A stretch of 64,000 nucleotides of DNA from Fictibacillus enclensis (GCF_001457035.1 NZ_KQ758617.1:1240001-1304000), one strand, 5' to 3'. Positions 33,892-44,021 are shown, counted from the first letter of the stretch. Made by a program: numbers and translations. Notes: generated by a model from the sequence alone, not told the origin.

Positions 33892-35424
33892 ATGTTCAAA
33901 AAACGAAGGATGAGAAATAATAAAGACAAACAGGCCGTGACTGAGAATTCACAAGATATTGGCAAGCTGTTTGCTAAGGTTAAAAAATCCAGTGATTTTA
34001 AACAATTTCCACTTACGGATGAAGCGGGACATTTAATCATTTCTTACTACAATACACTGGTCGATCAACAACAACTCCAACTGAAAATTTTAATGGTTTT
34101 CCGAGAGACCCCTTATGAACTAGACAGGCTAGAGAAAATTGATGACATAAAGAAAATCATCGCAATAGAAGATATTGTAATAACGGATAATCGGAAAGAA
34201 GCTGAATCAAAGTTACTTAAAGGGTATGCGATACTTCAAATGAAGGAAAATGACCAAAGGGTTGCTTTAATTCACTTATCTAATGATAAAGCTGGATTGC
34301 GTGAACAAAATAACGTTGAAAATGAGTTTAGTGTAGTGGGGCCACAAATTGGGTTTCTTGAGAATATTGATGTAAATATACATTTATTAAGACAACAAAT
34401 AAATACAACTGATCTAATTACGAAGGAAGTAAACATTGGTTCTACTTCAAATACTCGAGTTATTATTGCTCACATTGATGGGATTACGAGTGAGCAGCAT
34501 GTTAATACCATGACCCAACGGCTTCAAAATATTGATTTTGATGTCATTTTTGATACTTCTCAGCTGCATCAATTTATAGAAGATAATTCCCTTACACCGT
34601 TTCCTTTGCTTCTTCCAACTGAACGTGTGGATAGGGCGGTTCAAGCTCTTATTAATGGACAAGTAGCTGTTTTAAGTAGTGGGTCGCCATATGTCGTTAC
34701 AGGTCCTTCTACGATCATTGATTATTTTATTTCACCTGAAGATTACTTTCTCCCATGGATTCTTGGATCTTTTTTTCGTTTTATACGGGTATGCAGTGTC
34801 CTTTTCTCCATTTTTGGAACATCTATTTATATAGCCGTTATCACTTACCATTACGAGATGATTCCAAACGATTTATTCGGTTCACTTAGTATTTCTCGTT
34901 ATAATGTCCCGTTTCCGCCGGTATTAGAGGTGATTTTTCTGGAATTAACGATTGAACTATTACGTGAAGCGGGAGTCCGGTTACCTACAAAGGTAGGACA
35001 AACATTGGGAATAGTGGGCGGTATTGTTATCGGACAAGCGTCAGTTGAGGCGTCCCTTACAAGTAATGTCTTACTCATTATAGTCGCCTTATCTGCCTTA
35101 GCTTCCTTTACTACTCCAATTTATAAAATGTCGAACACTATACGTTTTTTACGTTTTCCTTTAATTCTCTTCGCATCTATTTGGGGGGGACTAGGTATCG
35201 TTATCGGGATTGCCTTTTTAATCATTCACCTTACACGTTTAGAATCTTTAGGAACACCCTATACCGTTCCATTTTATCCTTTTAGACCTGAGGATTTAAA
35301 GGACAGCCTGATCCGTTCCTCTTATAGTAAAACATCCAAAAGGCCAAATTATTTACGTCCTAAATCAATTTGGAGATACCACCCACATAATCACAAAAAA
35401 AAGAAAAGTGATTTTGATGAATAA
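33892..35424 (+). CDS. Spore germination receptor subunit A (GerAA/GerKA family)
   Basis: 510 residues; ATG follows GGGAGGTG. A soluble N-terminal domain of about 275 residues is followed by five or so membrane helices; conserved family segments are PTERVDRAVQALINGQVAVL, PEDYF, and the LREAGVRLP-VGQTLGIVGGIVIG block. With the B and C subunits it forms an inner-membrane germinant receptor in the spore. First gene of a three-gene operon in the order A-C-B. Which germinant is sensed cannot be read. Confidence 0.93.
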   Translation: MFKKRRMRNNKDKQAVTENSQDIGKLFAKVKKSSDFKQFPLTDEAGHLIISYYNTLVDQQQLQLKILMVFRETPYELDRLEKIDDIKKIIAIEDIVITDNRKEAESKLLKGYAILQMKENDQRVALIHLSNDKAGLREQNNVENEFSVVGPQIGFLENIDVNIHLLRQQINTTDLITKEVNIGSTSNTRVIIAHIDGITSEQHVNTMTQRLQNIDFDVIFDTSQLHQFIEDNSLTPFPLLLPTERVDRAVQALINGQVAVLSSGSPYVVTGPSTIIDYFISPEDYFLPWILGSFFRFIRVCSVLFSIFGTSIYIAVITYHYEMIPNDLFGSLSISRYNVPFPPVLEVIFLELTIELLREAGVRLPTKVGQTLGIVGGIVIGQASVEASLTSNVLLIIVALSALASFTTPIYKMSNTIRFLRFPLILFASIWGGLGIVIGIAFLIIHLTRLESLGTPYTVPFYPFRPEDLKDSLIRSSYSKTSKRPNYLRPKSIWRYHPHNHKKKKSDFDE

Positions 35425-35452
35425 TGAGGAAAGGATAATAAAGGTGAATTAA

Positions 35453-36532
35453 ATGAAATTATGTTTTCTGTTAACTTTTAGCTTAACTTTCTTATTATCA
35501 GGGTGTGGTATACATGAGAGGATCATAGATGAAGTTCAAATAATTGAATCTCTAGGATATGATCGGGAAGAAGGCAAAGTTAAAGGAATTGCTATTTATC
35601 CTACTTTCGCAGAGAAGGGAAATGTCAAATTAAAGATTTATAAAACGGTGTCTGATTCATATGAAGACATAATCCCGAGAATGAATGCAAAATCAGCCTA
35701 TCCTATTGAGACAGGAAAATTAGATTTTGTATTGTTCGGCAAGGAATATGCCACACAAGGGATCGAAGATGTTATCACTAATTTTGCCCGAAATCCAAAT
35801 ACGGCGAGTCGAATGCAATTGGGCATTGCTGAAAACAAAGCAGAAGATATACTTCAAGCCAGTAAACATGTGAATCTTTCATTCCATTTAAGTGAAAAAA
35901 TAAATCAAAACATTGAAAGTGGTAATTTGCCAAAAATGAATCTGCACATGTTTTTGAACAATTTTCATCAAGAAGGGAGAGATCCAATTTTACCTTACTT
36001 TATCCTAGAGGAAAATCAAATTAAAATTGACGGGTTAGCTTTATTAAAAAACGACAAGTACATACATCATATTAATTTAAGACAGTCCTTAATTCTAAAA
36101 ACATTAATCGACGGGTCTCAAAATGGACAATATAAAACCAAAATCACGCAAAATAAAAAGAAAGGTTTTATTCTCTTGAAAAACATGGATGCAAAAACTA
36201 CATATACTGTTGAGAAAAGCGAAGGCATTCCGAGTATATTCATCGATATAACCATCCATGGAGAGATTGAAAAAGCATCATCCAGGTTTGATTTGAAAAA
36301 AGATAAAGATATTGTAAAATTGGAACGAATTTTAAATGAACACTTTAAGGAAGAGGTCCAACGTTTAATTTCACTGGCACAAGGATACAATGTAGATCCC
36401 ATTGGGTTGGGAGAAAAGGTTAGAGCCAACTCAAACAAATGGGACTATCAACGGTTTATGGACATATACCCAAAAGTAAAAACCACTGTACATACAAATT
36501 TTCAAATCCTAAATACAGGTATTGAAGAGTAA
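35453..36532 (+). CDS. Spore germination lipoprotein subunit C (GerAC/GerKC family)
   Basis: 359 residues. A lipoprotein signal peptide ends in the lipobox LLSGC with the lipidated Cys at 18. The body has the Ger(x)C pattern: ESLGYDREEGKVKGIAIYP at the front and a helical C-terminal third. It lies 28 bp after the A subunit gene. The C subunit sits on the outer face of the spore inner membrane. Confidence 0.92.
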   Translation: MKLCFLLTFSLTFLLSGCGIHERIIDEVQIIESLGYDREEGKVKGIAIYPTFAEKGNVKLKIYKTVSDSYEDIIPRMNAKSAYPIETGKLDFVLFGKEYATQGIEDVITNFARNPNTASRMQLGIAENKAEDILQASKHVNLSFHLSEKINQNIESGNLPKMNLHMFLNNFHQEGRDPILPYFILEENQIKIDGLALLKNDKYIHHINLRQSLILKTLIDGSQNGQYKTKITQNKKKGFILLKNMDAKTTYTVEKSEGIPSIFIDITIHGEIEKASSRFDLKKDKDIVKLERILNEHFKEEVQRLISLAQGYNVDPIGLGEKVRANSNKWDYQRFMDIYPKVKTTVHTNFQILNTGIEE

Positions 36533-36558
36533 GTCTACATGATAAGAGGAGGAACCAC

Positions 36559-37656
36559 GTGAAATCATTACTAGACGAACGACATTTAGTATCTTCCTTT
36601 TACGTTTTCTTTCTGATCTATACGAATATTATTGGCATAGGAATCATGAGTTTTCAACGAGATATAACGAAGGATGCAGGTTATGATGCATGGATTTCCA
36701 TCATTTTATCGAGTATTAGCATTCATATATTAGTTTGGATGATCTATCGTATTCTTGGAATTGCTAATAATGATATCATACATGTTCACAAATTTTGCTT
36801 TGGAAAATGGATTGGCGCACTGTTCAACATTTTTGTGATTTTCTACTTTCTTATATTAGCGTTAATTGTTTTCCGTGTTTATATTGAAGTTGTTCAAGTT
36901 TGGCTGTTTCCCTTAATGAAGACCTGGCAAATAAGCCTGATTCTTCTAGTCCTCATTTATTACATTGTATCCGGCGGATTCCGCGTGATTACTGGAATGT
37001 GTTTCTGGGGAACTATCCTACCCTTAATTATCCTGTTTCCCCTTAATTTTTTTTCATTGGAATTTGCCGATTTTCACAATTTATTACCCGTCTTTAACCA
37101 CTCTCTGAAGGAAATCGTATCATCCTCTAAAGCTATGTTGTTTCAGTATGTTGGCTTTGAGACCTTATTCATGTTCTACCCATTCATAAAAAATCCAGAC
37201 AGATCACAAAAATGGGCCCATTTTGGACTTTTGTTCTCAAGCTTACTTTATCTAATAATAGCACTCATCACATTTGTCTTCTTTAGTGAAGGACAATTAA
37301 ACCATACAATATGGCCAACATTAGCTCAAATGAAAATTGCGAAATTCAATCTAGTAGAAAGAGTCGAATTTATCGTTGTTTCGATTTGGTTACTTCTCAT
37401 ATTACCCAATGTCAGTGTGAAAATATGGGCAGGATGTCGTGCTATTAAGAAAGTAATAAATGTGAAACAACGTATAAGTCTGGTCATTGTACTGGTCCTA
37501 TTCTTTATTATATCCAATGTGCTCAAAGAGAGGATTCAAATAGAGCGATTGAATGAAATGTATTCAAACATTGCTTTTTATTTTGTGTATCTATATATCC
37601 CTTTTCTCTTTTTGTACATCCATATTAAGCATAAAATAACTAAGGGCGGGTTTTAG
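36559..37656 (+). CDS. Spore germination receptor subunit B (GerAB/GerKB family, APC-type)
   Basis: 365 residues from a GTG with GAGGAGG placed well. Ten membrane helices, APC-superfamily fold; YTNIIGIGIMSFQRDI near the start matches the unwound first helix that lines the ligand pocket in GerAB proteins. Probably the germinant-binding subunit. Last gene of the operon; repeat R2 copy 2, with its terminator, follows 34 bp later. Confidence 0.92.
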   Translation: MKSLLDERHLVSSFYVFFLIYTNIIGIGIMSFQRDITKDAGYDAWISIILSSISIHILVWMIYRILGIANNDIIHVHKFCFGKWIGALFNIFVIFYFLILALIVFRVYIEVVQVWLFPLMKTWQISLILLVLIYYIVSGGFRVITGMCFWGTILPLIILFPLNFFSLEFADFHNLLPVFNHSLKEIVSSSKAMLFQYVGFETLFMFYPFIKNPDRSQKWAHFGLLFSSLLYLIIALITFVFFSEGQLNHTIWPTLAQMKIAKFNLVERVEFIVVSIWLLLILPNVSVKIWAGCRAIKKVINVKQRISLVIVLVLFFIISNVLKERIQIERLNEMYSNIAFYFVYLYIPFLFLYIHIKHKITKGGF

Positions 37657-37690
37657 TCATCATCGAGAATAGAAAGACACGCAGTATATG

Positions 37691-37746
37691 TTCCGTACAC
37701 AAGTTCACCCTTTGGAACGCGAACAATACATGAGCATGTATTAAAA
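37691..37746. repeat. Dispersed repeat R2, copy 2
   Basis: 55 of 56 bases identical to 18432-18487, same orientation, 19.26 kb apart. It ends in the same reading-frame stop and is followed by a related terminator. Confidence 0.65.
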
Positions 37747-37751
37747 AGACG

Positions 37752-37788
37752 AAACCCCCTGATACCTTTGGTGTCAGGGGTTTTTTCT
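37752..37788 (+). terminator. Terminator attached to repeat R2 copy 2, serving the ger operon
   Basis: AACCCCCTGATACC pairs with GGTGTCAGGGG(TT) around TTT, then six T. Confidence 0.75.
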
Positions 37789-37803
37789 GTGTTTGGGTGC
37801 TTC

Positions 37804-38688
37804 TCATCCTTTCGATGCCAGGTACTCAATCAGCTTTCTGCCTGCCTTTGACATATATTTGTCCCTCATCCAGACAATCGCCGGCTTTGCCTGCAGAAAA
37901 GGTTCTTCAATGGTGAGCACCTTGAATTTTCCATCATATGCCTGATGGATTTCCGAGCGGGGAATGATGGTCATCCCCATGCCGGTGGCTACAAAGGTCA
38001 GGATGGTCGAGATATCCGGTCCGTCCAAAACCACCTGAGGTTGAAGATCATAGTGATGAAAATGGGAAAGAATATTTTCGTAAATTCCTATTCCGGATCT
38101 TCTTTTTCCCAAGAGGAGATCCTGTTGGGCTACTTCTTTCAGGCGGATAGAGTCTTTAGGAAAGAGATTCTCCCATTGTCTTGGGATAACCGCTACAAAC
38201 GGGTCTTCCTCCAGCGGAACGATTTCATAATCGCGTCCTTCGACTGGAAGTAAAAGGAGCGCAATATCAATCATATTCTGCTGCAGAAGTTCTTCGAGAT
38301 AATACGTATCGCCATTGAAAATCTTCACATACACTTTCGGAAATTCATTATGAAACTGAGTTAAATGGGGGGCAAGGTGAGAAACACAAATAGTTGAAGT
38401 GCCAATGGTGACCGTTCCTGTAATGCCTTCTTTTATTTCCGACAATTCTCCTTTAATGGAATCAATCGACTGAAGCAGCTGTTTAGACCGCTCATAAAGT
38501 TTCTGACCGGCTTCTGTTACCTGCCACTGTTTTCCTTCACGAATGATTAAAGGTACCCCGAGCTCTTCCTCCAACTGTTTGAGCTGCAGACTTAATGCCG
38601 GTTGGGCAATATGCAGGATCCTAGCAGCTTTTGTTATCTGTTTTTCTTCTATGATGGTTTGAAAATAGCGGAGCTGACGAATATCCAT
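37804..38688 (-). CDS. bsdA: LysR-family regulator BsdA-like
   Basis: 294 residues from the ATG at 38688 (MDIRQLRYFQTII), which has AAAGGAG; the longer frame is not supported. The N-terminal helix-turn-helix (KAARILHIAQPALSLQLKQLEEEL) and the substrate-binding domain are complete. It is divergent from bsdBCD with a 275 bp gap, the arrangement of B. subtilis bsdA, where the protein activates the decarboxylase genes in response to phenolic acids. The name rests on this context and family match. Confidence 0.85.
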   Translation of the reverse strand: MDIRQLRYFQTIIEEKQITKAARILHIAQPALSLQLKQLEEELGVPLIIREGKQWQVTEAGQKLYERSKQLLQSIDSIKGELSEIKEGITGTVTIGTSTICVSHLAPHLTQFHNEFPKVYVKIFNGDTYYLEELLQQNMIDIALLLLPVEGRDYEIVPLEEDPFVAVIPRQWENLFPKDSIRLKEVAQQDLLLGKRRSGIGIYENILSHFHHYDLQPQVVLDGPDISTILTFVATGMGMTIIPRSEIHQAYDGKFKVLTIEEPFLQAKPAIVWMRDKYMSKAGRKLIEYLASKG

Positions 38689-38963
38689 AAGTTCTCCTTT
38701 AACTTTATCATTGCGGGCTAAAATGCATTTATCATATTCAGATTGAGCAGACGCCATTTAATTTGCGATCACCAGAAATAGGAGTCCGGAAGTATCCCGG
38801 ATTCTTATTTTTTGAACAATGGAATTCTGCCTTTAGTATTCCACATCCATAAGTAAAACATATGCATTGCATAAAATATATATATTTTTTTTATTAAAAT
38901 AGGGAGAGTATACTTATTTCTGTAGAACACGCGATACGTTAAGAGCGAGAAAGGTGGGAACAA

Positions 38964-39542
38964 ATGAGAATTATAGTTGGTATTACTGGTTCGACGGGCG
39001 TCGTTTTTGGCATTCGCATTCTTCAGCTGTTAAAGCAGGCGAATGTAGAAACCCACCTGGTGATGTCCGCGTGGGCAACAGCTAACATTCCTTTTGAAAC
39101 ATCCTATACCGTGAAGGAAGTAGAAGCAATGGCTGATTTCAGCTATTCCTACAAAGATCAGGCAGCCAGGATTTCCAGCGGCTCCTTCCTGGTTGATGGC
39201 ATGATTGTGGCACCATGCAGTATGAAATCACTGGCTTCCATTCGCATGGGGCTTGCGGATAACCTACTGACACGTGCAGCGGATGTCATGATGAAAGAAA
39301 GAAAAAAACTTCTTTTAATGACTAGGGAGACTCCGTTGAATACCATTCATCTTGAAAATATGATGGAACTTTCCCGCATGGGCACAATCATTTTTCCGCC
39401 CATGCCTGCATTCTACAATCATCCACAAGATCTTGGAGATATGGTAGATCATATTGCTTTTCGGGCGTTAGACCAGTTCAATATTCATTTATCTGAAACA
39501 AAACGCTGGGAAGGTATGAAACCTAAGAAACAGGAGGACTAA
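38964..39542 (+). CDS. bsdB: UbiX-like flavin prenyltransferase BsdB
   Basis: 192 residues. IVGITGSTGVVFGIRILQLL is the FMN-binding start of the UbiX/Pad1 family; MSAWA, PCSMKSLASIRMGLADNL and PPMPAFYNHP are conserved active-site segments. It makes prenylated FMN, the cofactor for the adjacent UbiD-type decarboxylase. ATG follows AAAGGTGG. First gene of the bsd operon; 2 bp separate it from bsdC. Confidence 0.93.
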   Translation: MRIIVGITGSTGVVFGIRILQLLKQANVETHLVMSAWATANIPFETSYTVKEVEAMADFSYSYKDQAARISSGSFLVDGMIVAPCSMKSLASIRMGLADNLLTRAADVMMKERKKLLLMTRETPLNTIHLENMMELSRMGTIIFPPMPAFYNHPQDLGDMVDHIAFRALDQFNIHLSETKRWEGMKPKKQED

Positions 39543-39544
39543 TA

Positions 39545-40963
39545 ATGGCCTATAAAGATTTTCGTGATTTCCTTGCGACATTAGAAAAAGAAGGGCAGCT
39601 TCTTACCATCAATGATGAAGTGAAGCCTGAACCGGATATTGCTGCAGCAACCAAAGCGATGAGCAAGCTTGGCGCAGAAACTCCGGCTATGCTGTTTGAC
39701 AACATTTATGGATATAACGATGCTAAAGTAGCCATGAATGTAATGGGCTCTTGGCCAAACCATGCCCTGATGATGAGTTTGCCAAAAAATACACCGTTAA
39801 AAGATCAATTCTTTGAATTTGCCCGTCGTTATGATCAGTTTCCAATGCCTGTTCAGCGAGAGGAAACCGCACCATTTCATGAAGTCGAAATTACAGAAAA
39901 CATTAACCTTTTTGATATTTTGCCGTTGTTCCGTTTAAACCAGGGAGACGGAGGGTTTTATATTGATAAAGCGTGCGTGATCTCACGTGACCTTGATGAT
40001 CCGGAGCACTTCGGAAAGCAAAATGTAGGTATTTACCGCATGCAGGTTAAAGGGAAAGACCGATTGGGAATCCAGCCGGTTCCTCAGCATGATATTGCCA
40101 TTCACCTGCGCCAGGCTGAAGAACGCGGTGAAAACCTGCCTGTTGTGATTGCGCTTGGCAACGAACCGGCCATTACAACAGCAGCGGCTACGCCGTTACA
40201 TTACGATCAATCTGAATACGAGATGGCCGGTGCGATTCAGGGAGAGCCATACCGTATTGTAAAAGCGAAAGATTCAGATCTCGATATTCCTTGGGGAGCA
40301 GAGGTTGTTCTTGAAGGAGAGCTTTTGGCAGGTGTCCGTGAATTTGAAGGGCCGTTTGGTGAATTCACCGGCCACTATTCAGGAGGAAGAAGCATGCCGG
40401 TTATAAAGATTAACCGTGTTTATCACCGTCAGAATCCGATATTTGAACACCTTTATATTGGAATGCCTTGGACAGAAACAGATTATATGATTGGTATTAA
40501 TACAAGCGTGCCTTTATACCAGCAATTAAAAGAAGCATTTCCTAATGAAATCCAAGCGGTAAATGCCATGTACACTCATGGACTGGTCGCGATTATTTCC
40601 ACCAAACGCCGGTACGGCGGGTTTGCGAAGGCAGTGGGAATGCGCGCCTTAACCACGCCGCATGGCTTGGGGTATTGTAAACTGGTAATTGTTGTTGATG
40701 AGGATGTAGATCCGTTTAACCTTCCTCAGGTCATGTGGGCCCTTTCGACCAAGATGCATCCAAAACACGATGCGGTGATCATTCCGGACCTTTCCGTCCT
40801 TGCACTGGATCCAGGTTCATCACCTTCAGGGATCACTCACAAGATGGTCCTCGATGCCACTACGCCTGTGGCGCCTGAAACAAGAGGCCACTACTCACAG
40901 CCACTTGATTCTCCGCTTAATGTTGAGAAGTGGGAACAACGTTTACGAGAATTATTACGATAA
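39545..40963 (+). CDS. bsdC: UbiD-like phenolic acid decarboxylase BsdC
   Basis: 472 residues. UbiD-family features include the E-R-E active-site elements (EGPFGEFTGHYSGG is diagnostic) and the terminal DATTPVAPETRGHY region. Uses prenylated FMN and Mn to decarboxylate hydroxybenzoates such as 4-hydroxybenzoate or vanillate. Together with BsdB and BsdD it is used in phenolic acid detoxification. Confidence 0.93.
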   Translation: MAYKDFRDFLATLEKEGQLLTINDEVKPEPDIAAATKAMSKLGAETPAMLFDNIYGYNDAKVAMNVMGSWPNHALMMSLPKNTPLKDQFFEFARRYDQFPMPVQREETAPFHEVEITENINLFDILPLFRLNQGDGGFYIDKACVISRDLDDPEHFGKQNVGIYRMQVKGKDRLGIQPVPQHDIAIHLRQAEERGENLPVVIALGNEPAITTAAATPLHYDQSEYEMAGAIQGEPYRIVKAKDSDLDIPWGAEVVLEGELLAGVREFEGPFGEFTGHYSGGRSMPVIKINRVYHRQNPIFEHLYIGMPWTETDYMIGINTSVPLYQQLKEAFPNEIQAVNAMYTHGLVAIISTKRRYGGFAKAVGMRALTTPHGLGYCKLVIVVDEDVDPFNLPQVMWALSTKMHPKHDAVIIPDLSVLALDPGSSPSGITHKMVLDATTPVAPETRGHYSQPLDSPLNVEKWEQRLRELLR

Positions 40964-40977
40964 AAGGAGTGTTGGAT

Positions 40978-41208
40978 ATGCATACTTGTCCTCGATGTGA
41001 ATCAAAGAAAGCCGAAGTTGTATCAAAGTCACCGGTGGAAGGTGCATGGGAGGTTTATATGTGTCCGGTTTGCATTTTTACATGGCGTTCCATTGAGCCT
41101 GAAACCATCACGAATCCTGAAAAATATAATCGTGCGTTTAAGGTGAACCCGGCTGACATTCCATTTGCAGAAAATGTTCCTGCTCTTCCGGCAAAGTATA
41201 TAAAATAA
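40978..41208 (+). CDS. bsdD: Small subunit of non-oxidative hydroxyarylic acid decarboxylase BsdD
   Basis: 76 residues from the ATG at 40978 behind AAAAGGAGTG. CPRCES and CPVCIF are a zinc-ribbon pair; the rest matches the small BsdD/YclD protein. Required for decarboxylase activity in B. subtilis; mechanism unclear. Third gene of the operon, 14 bp after bsdC. Confidence 0.9.
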   Translation: MHTCPRCESKKAEVVSKSPVEGAWEVYMCPVCIFTWRSIEPETITNPEKYNRAFKVNPADIPFAENVPALPAKYIK

Positions 41209-41224
41209 TAAATGTAGTAAAACG

Positions 41225-41254
41225 CAGGGCTAGTCTGTTTTCAGACTAGCCCTG
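41225..41254 (+). terminator. Hairpin after bsdD
   Basis: CAGGGCTAGTCTG and CAGACTAGCCCTG form a 13 bp perfect stem around TTTT. The following tail is only moderately T-rich, so read-through to the next gene is possible. Confidence 0.65.
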
Positions 41255-41295
41255 TCCTTAAATCTATTGATTTTTTTGAAAGGACGTGCAGATCT

Positions 41296-41748
41296 TTGGG
41301 ACTATCGGATGAATTGTATGAACTACTGAATGGAGAGAATCTAGAGAATAAACAGCATGAGGCGATGCTTTTAATGACAGTAACGGAGGATGGCTGGCCG
41401 CATAATGCGATGGTCAGTGCAGGAGAGGTTGTTGCCCTCGACAAAGAAAATTTGCGACTGGCACTATGGCCAGGAACCACGACAACCAAAAATTGCATCA
41501 GAACGAGAAAGGCTACATTAGTAGCGGTCTATAAGGGTAGGGTTCATTATACCCGCCTTGCAGTATCCCCATTGGGTATACTCGAAGGCACAAAGCATCC
41601 GCTGGAGCGTTTTTCAGCCAAAATAGAGTTTTATAAAGAGGATCAGGCGAAATATGCAGACATCACTTCGGGAATACAAATCTCTTTAAAGGATCCATCC
41701 GCGGTACTTTCAAGGTGGAAAGAAACCATTCAAGAAACATTGCGATAA
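41296..41748 (+). CDS. Pyridoxamine 5'-phosphate oxidase-like (FMN split-barrel) protein
   Basis: 150 residues from a TTG with GAAAGGA upstream. EAMLLMTVTEDGWPHNAMVS and LRLALWPGTTTTKNCIRTRK are the flavin-binding split-barrel pattern. It lies just after the bsd operon and may supply flavin redox support, but the function is unknown. Confidence 0.8.
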   Translation: MGLSDELYELLNGENLENKQHEAMLLMTVTEDGWPHNAMVSAGEVVALDKENLRLALWPGTTTTKNCIRTRKATLVAVYKGRVHYTRLAVSPLGILEGTKHPLERFSAKIEFYKEDQAKYADITSGIQISLKDPSAVLSRWKETIQETLR

Positions 41749-41849
41749 TAATGAGACTGCGTTCTGCAGTCTTTATTGTCGAAGTTTGATGAAAATAATT
41801 CATTTAATGTGTTATATTATGAGAATAACTAATATAAAGAGGGATTAAT

Positions 41850-42725
41850 TTGTCGATAGCAAAATACGAGATCTTTCAAACAGTAATCGAACTAGGCAGC
41901 TTAACAAAAGCAAGTGAATCGTTAAATATCTCCCAATCCGGGGTAAGTCATGCCATTTCCAGCCTGGAAAAGGATTTGGGTTTTTCCTTGTTAACCCGAA
42001 ACAAAGCAGGCATCAGGCTAACCGTAAACGGTGAGCGAATGCTGCAGTATATCAGGGAGATTCTGCATTTAAATGAAAAAATGCTTCAGGAGGCCGCGGA
42101 AATAAAAGGACTTGAAATTGGGACCGTGAGAATTGGCACATTTTCATCTGTTTCTGCCGTATGGCTTCCTGGTATAATAAAAAAGTTTACCGATCAATAT
42201 CCTCATATCAAAGTAGACATTGCGGAAGGGAAACAGGAGGAAATTTCTCGATGGATTTCTCAGGGGATCATAGATTTTGGTTTTTTGATGCTGCCTGCAG
42301 CGGATTTGGAGATTTTCCATTTAAAAAAAGAGCCGTTATATTGTGTTGTTCCGGAAACCCATCATCTTGGTGCTGAAAAATCTATTAAGCCAAATGCACT
42401 CATAGAAGAGAAGCTGGTTCTCCAAAATTCTACACTTAAAACCATCCGCAACCTGTTTAAAACAAATAAACTTTTCCCTGAAATTTCGTTACAATTAGAT
42501 GATGAACAGGCTGTGATTGCAATGGTGAAACACTCACTTGGTGTTGCCATCCTTCCGGAAATTGCATTGCATCACCTTCCAGAAGGTGTAAAAAAAATAC
42601 CTCTCTCAGATGATCGGGCCATTTCCTCGATTGGGATTGGTTCCTTATCCTTTAAAAGTCTTCCACCCGCTGCCGAAAAATTTATTGCCGCATCGACGTT
42701 ATGGTTAAACGAACATTTTACATAA
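41850..42725 (+). CDS. LysR-family transcriptional regulator
   Basis: 291 residues from a TTG behind AAAGAGGG. Helix-turn-helix KASESLNISQSGVSHAISSLEK; the effector domain runs from about 90. It is convergent with the EamA transporter gene, a common LysR/DMT pairing, and may regulate it. Effector unknown. Confidence 0.85.
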   Translation: MSIAKYEIFQTVIELGSLTKASESLNISQSGVSHAISSLEKDLGFSLLTRNKAGIRLTVNGERMLQYIREILHLNEKMLQEAAEIKGLEIGTVRIGTFSSVSAVWLPGIIKKFTDQYPHIKVDIAEGKQEEISRWISQGIIDFGFLMLPAADLEIFHLKKEPLYCVVPETHHLGAEKSIKPNALIEEKLVLQNSTLKTIRNLFKTNKLFPEISLQLDDEQAVIAMVKHSLGVAILPEIALHHLPEGVKKIPLSDDRAISSIGIGSLSFKSLPPAAEKFIAASTLWLNEHFT

Positions 42726-42914
42726 ATATCATGATGTTTAACAGTTTACGTTAACTCTGCTGTACCAACTGCAGACTAGGTGTTTTGTGGGTCTATAGCT
42801 TAAGGGCAAAGGATGGAAATACCATCAACCTTGTAAAGGTTACAAAATTGACTTCCCTTTCTTTGTCGTGTCATGAATGATCACTTTAGGGTCGAAATAA
42901 ATCACTTTTTCTAT

Positions 42915-43829
42915 TTATTTATGAGCATGAAGACTTGCTCTTGTTCTCTTGGTGAGCATCACCGGCTTCCGATTTACGAGATAGATACTTACGATGATTA
43001 GAAAGAGGCCAGCCAGTTGGTAATAGGTAAAAGGTTCATCCAAAAACAAAATACCAATCAAAATGGAAATCAAGGGAACGAGAAAATTAAAGGAGGCGAT
43101 CTTGCTGGCATTTCCATTAGAGATCAAGTGGAAATAAATGAGCCATGCGATGGCGACTGAAAATAATGCCAGAAACAATAGCGTCAGCAGCAATGGTGTG
43201 CTCCAGACGATGCTAGAGAAGCCTTCATAGCCGCTTCCGACTCCCGTCATGATCAAACCGCCAAAGATGCTTTGGATGGTGATCAGCCAGATGCCATCGA
43301 CCTTCACACTGATTCTCTTCATATAAACCGTGCCAACCGCCCAGCTAAAGGCAGTGAGAATTCCCAATACAATTCCGATGGAGGATATATGAGAAGACAG
43401 ACCTCCAAGACTGATTGTTGCCACACCTGCAAAGCCGAGCAACAGCCCGGTTAACTTGAGGGCAGTCATCGCTTCCCCGACCCACAGCCAGGCGATAATG
43501 CCGATCAGTACAGGTTGCAGGTAGACGATCACACTGAACAGTCCCGCAGGAACGAAAAGAAGGCCAATCGTTTGAAGACCATAAAAAAGCACAGAGTTAA
43601 ACAGACCAGAAATAAAGTACATTTTCCACTTTTCACTAAAGTGAAGCTTGTCCAAACGATTCAAAGAAAAAAGAAACAGCAAAATGCCTGCACCGAGCGA
43701 GCGAAAGCCGGATAAAAGGATGGGAGGACAGTCATTCAAAGCGACCTTTGAAATCGGCCATGTGACCCCCCAGGTCATGACCAGAACAGCAATAAAAAAT
43801 GCATTTAACCATGGAGACGTTTTTTTCAT
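42915..43829 (-). CDS. EamA/DMT-family transporter
   Basis: 304 residues with ten predicted membrane helices in two EamA repeats; TWGVTWPISKVAL is the first-repeat signature and FLVPLISILIGILFLDEPF the second. Exporter of metabolites, often amino acids. ATG follows GGGAGAG. Monocistronic, divergent from nothing close. Confidence 0.88.
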   Translation of the reverse strand: MKKTSPWLNAFFIAVLVMTWGVTWPISKVALNDCPPILLSGFRSLGAGILLFLFSLNRLDKLHFSEKWKMYFISGLFNSVLFYGLQTIGLLFVPAGLFSVIVYLQPVLIGIIAWLWVGEAMTALKLTGLLLGFAGVATISLGGLSSHISSIGIVLGILTAFSWAVGTVYMKRISVKVDGIWLITIQSIFGGLIMTGVGSGYEGFSSIVWSTPLLLTLLFLALFSVAIAWLIYFHLISNGNASKIASFNFLVPLISILIGILFLDEPFTYYQLAGLFLIIVSIYLVNRKPVMLTKRTRASLHAHK

Positions 43830-43978
43830 AGAGCGCTCTCTCCCATTTTAGAAAAACATTTAAGTATGTAAAATATAATCTTATTCTCTGACATTCAGGT
43901 TAGAATTGCAATAGATTTAAATTAAACTACGCGTTCTCTAAACTTAATTGAAAGCATAGTCAAGTGTTATTACTGTAA

Positions 43979-44008
43979 AAAAAGACACAGATTACGATGT
44001 GTCTTTTT
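43979..44008 (-). terminator. Terminator of cysL
   Basis: AAAGACACA and TGTGTCTTT; on the minus strand a T run follows the stem. About 14 bp after the cysL stop. Confidence 0.7.
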
Positions 44009-44021
44009 CGTGTATCTTCTA

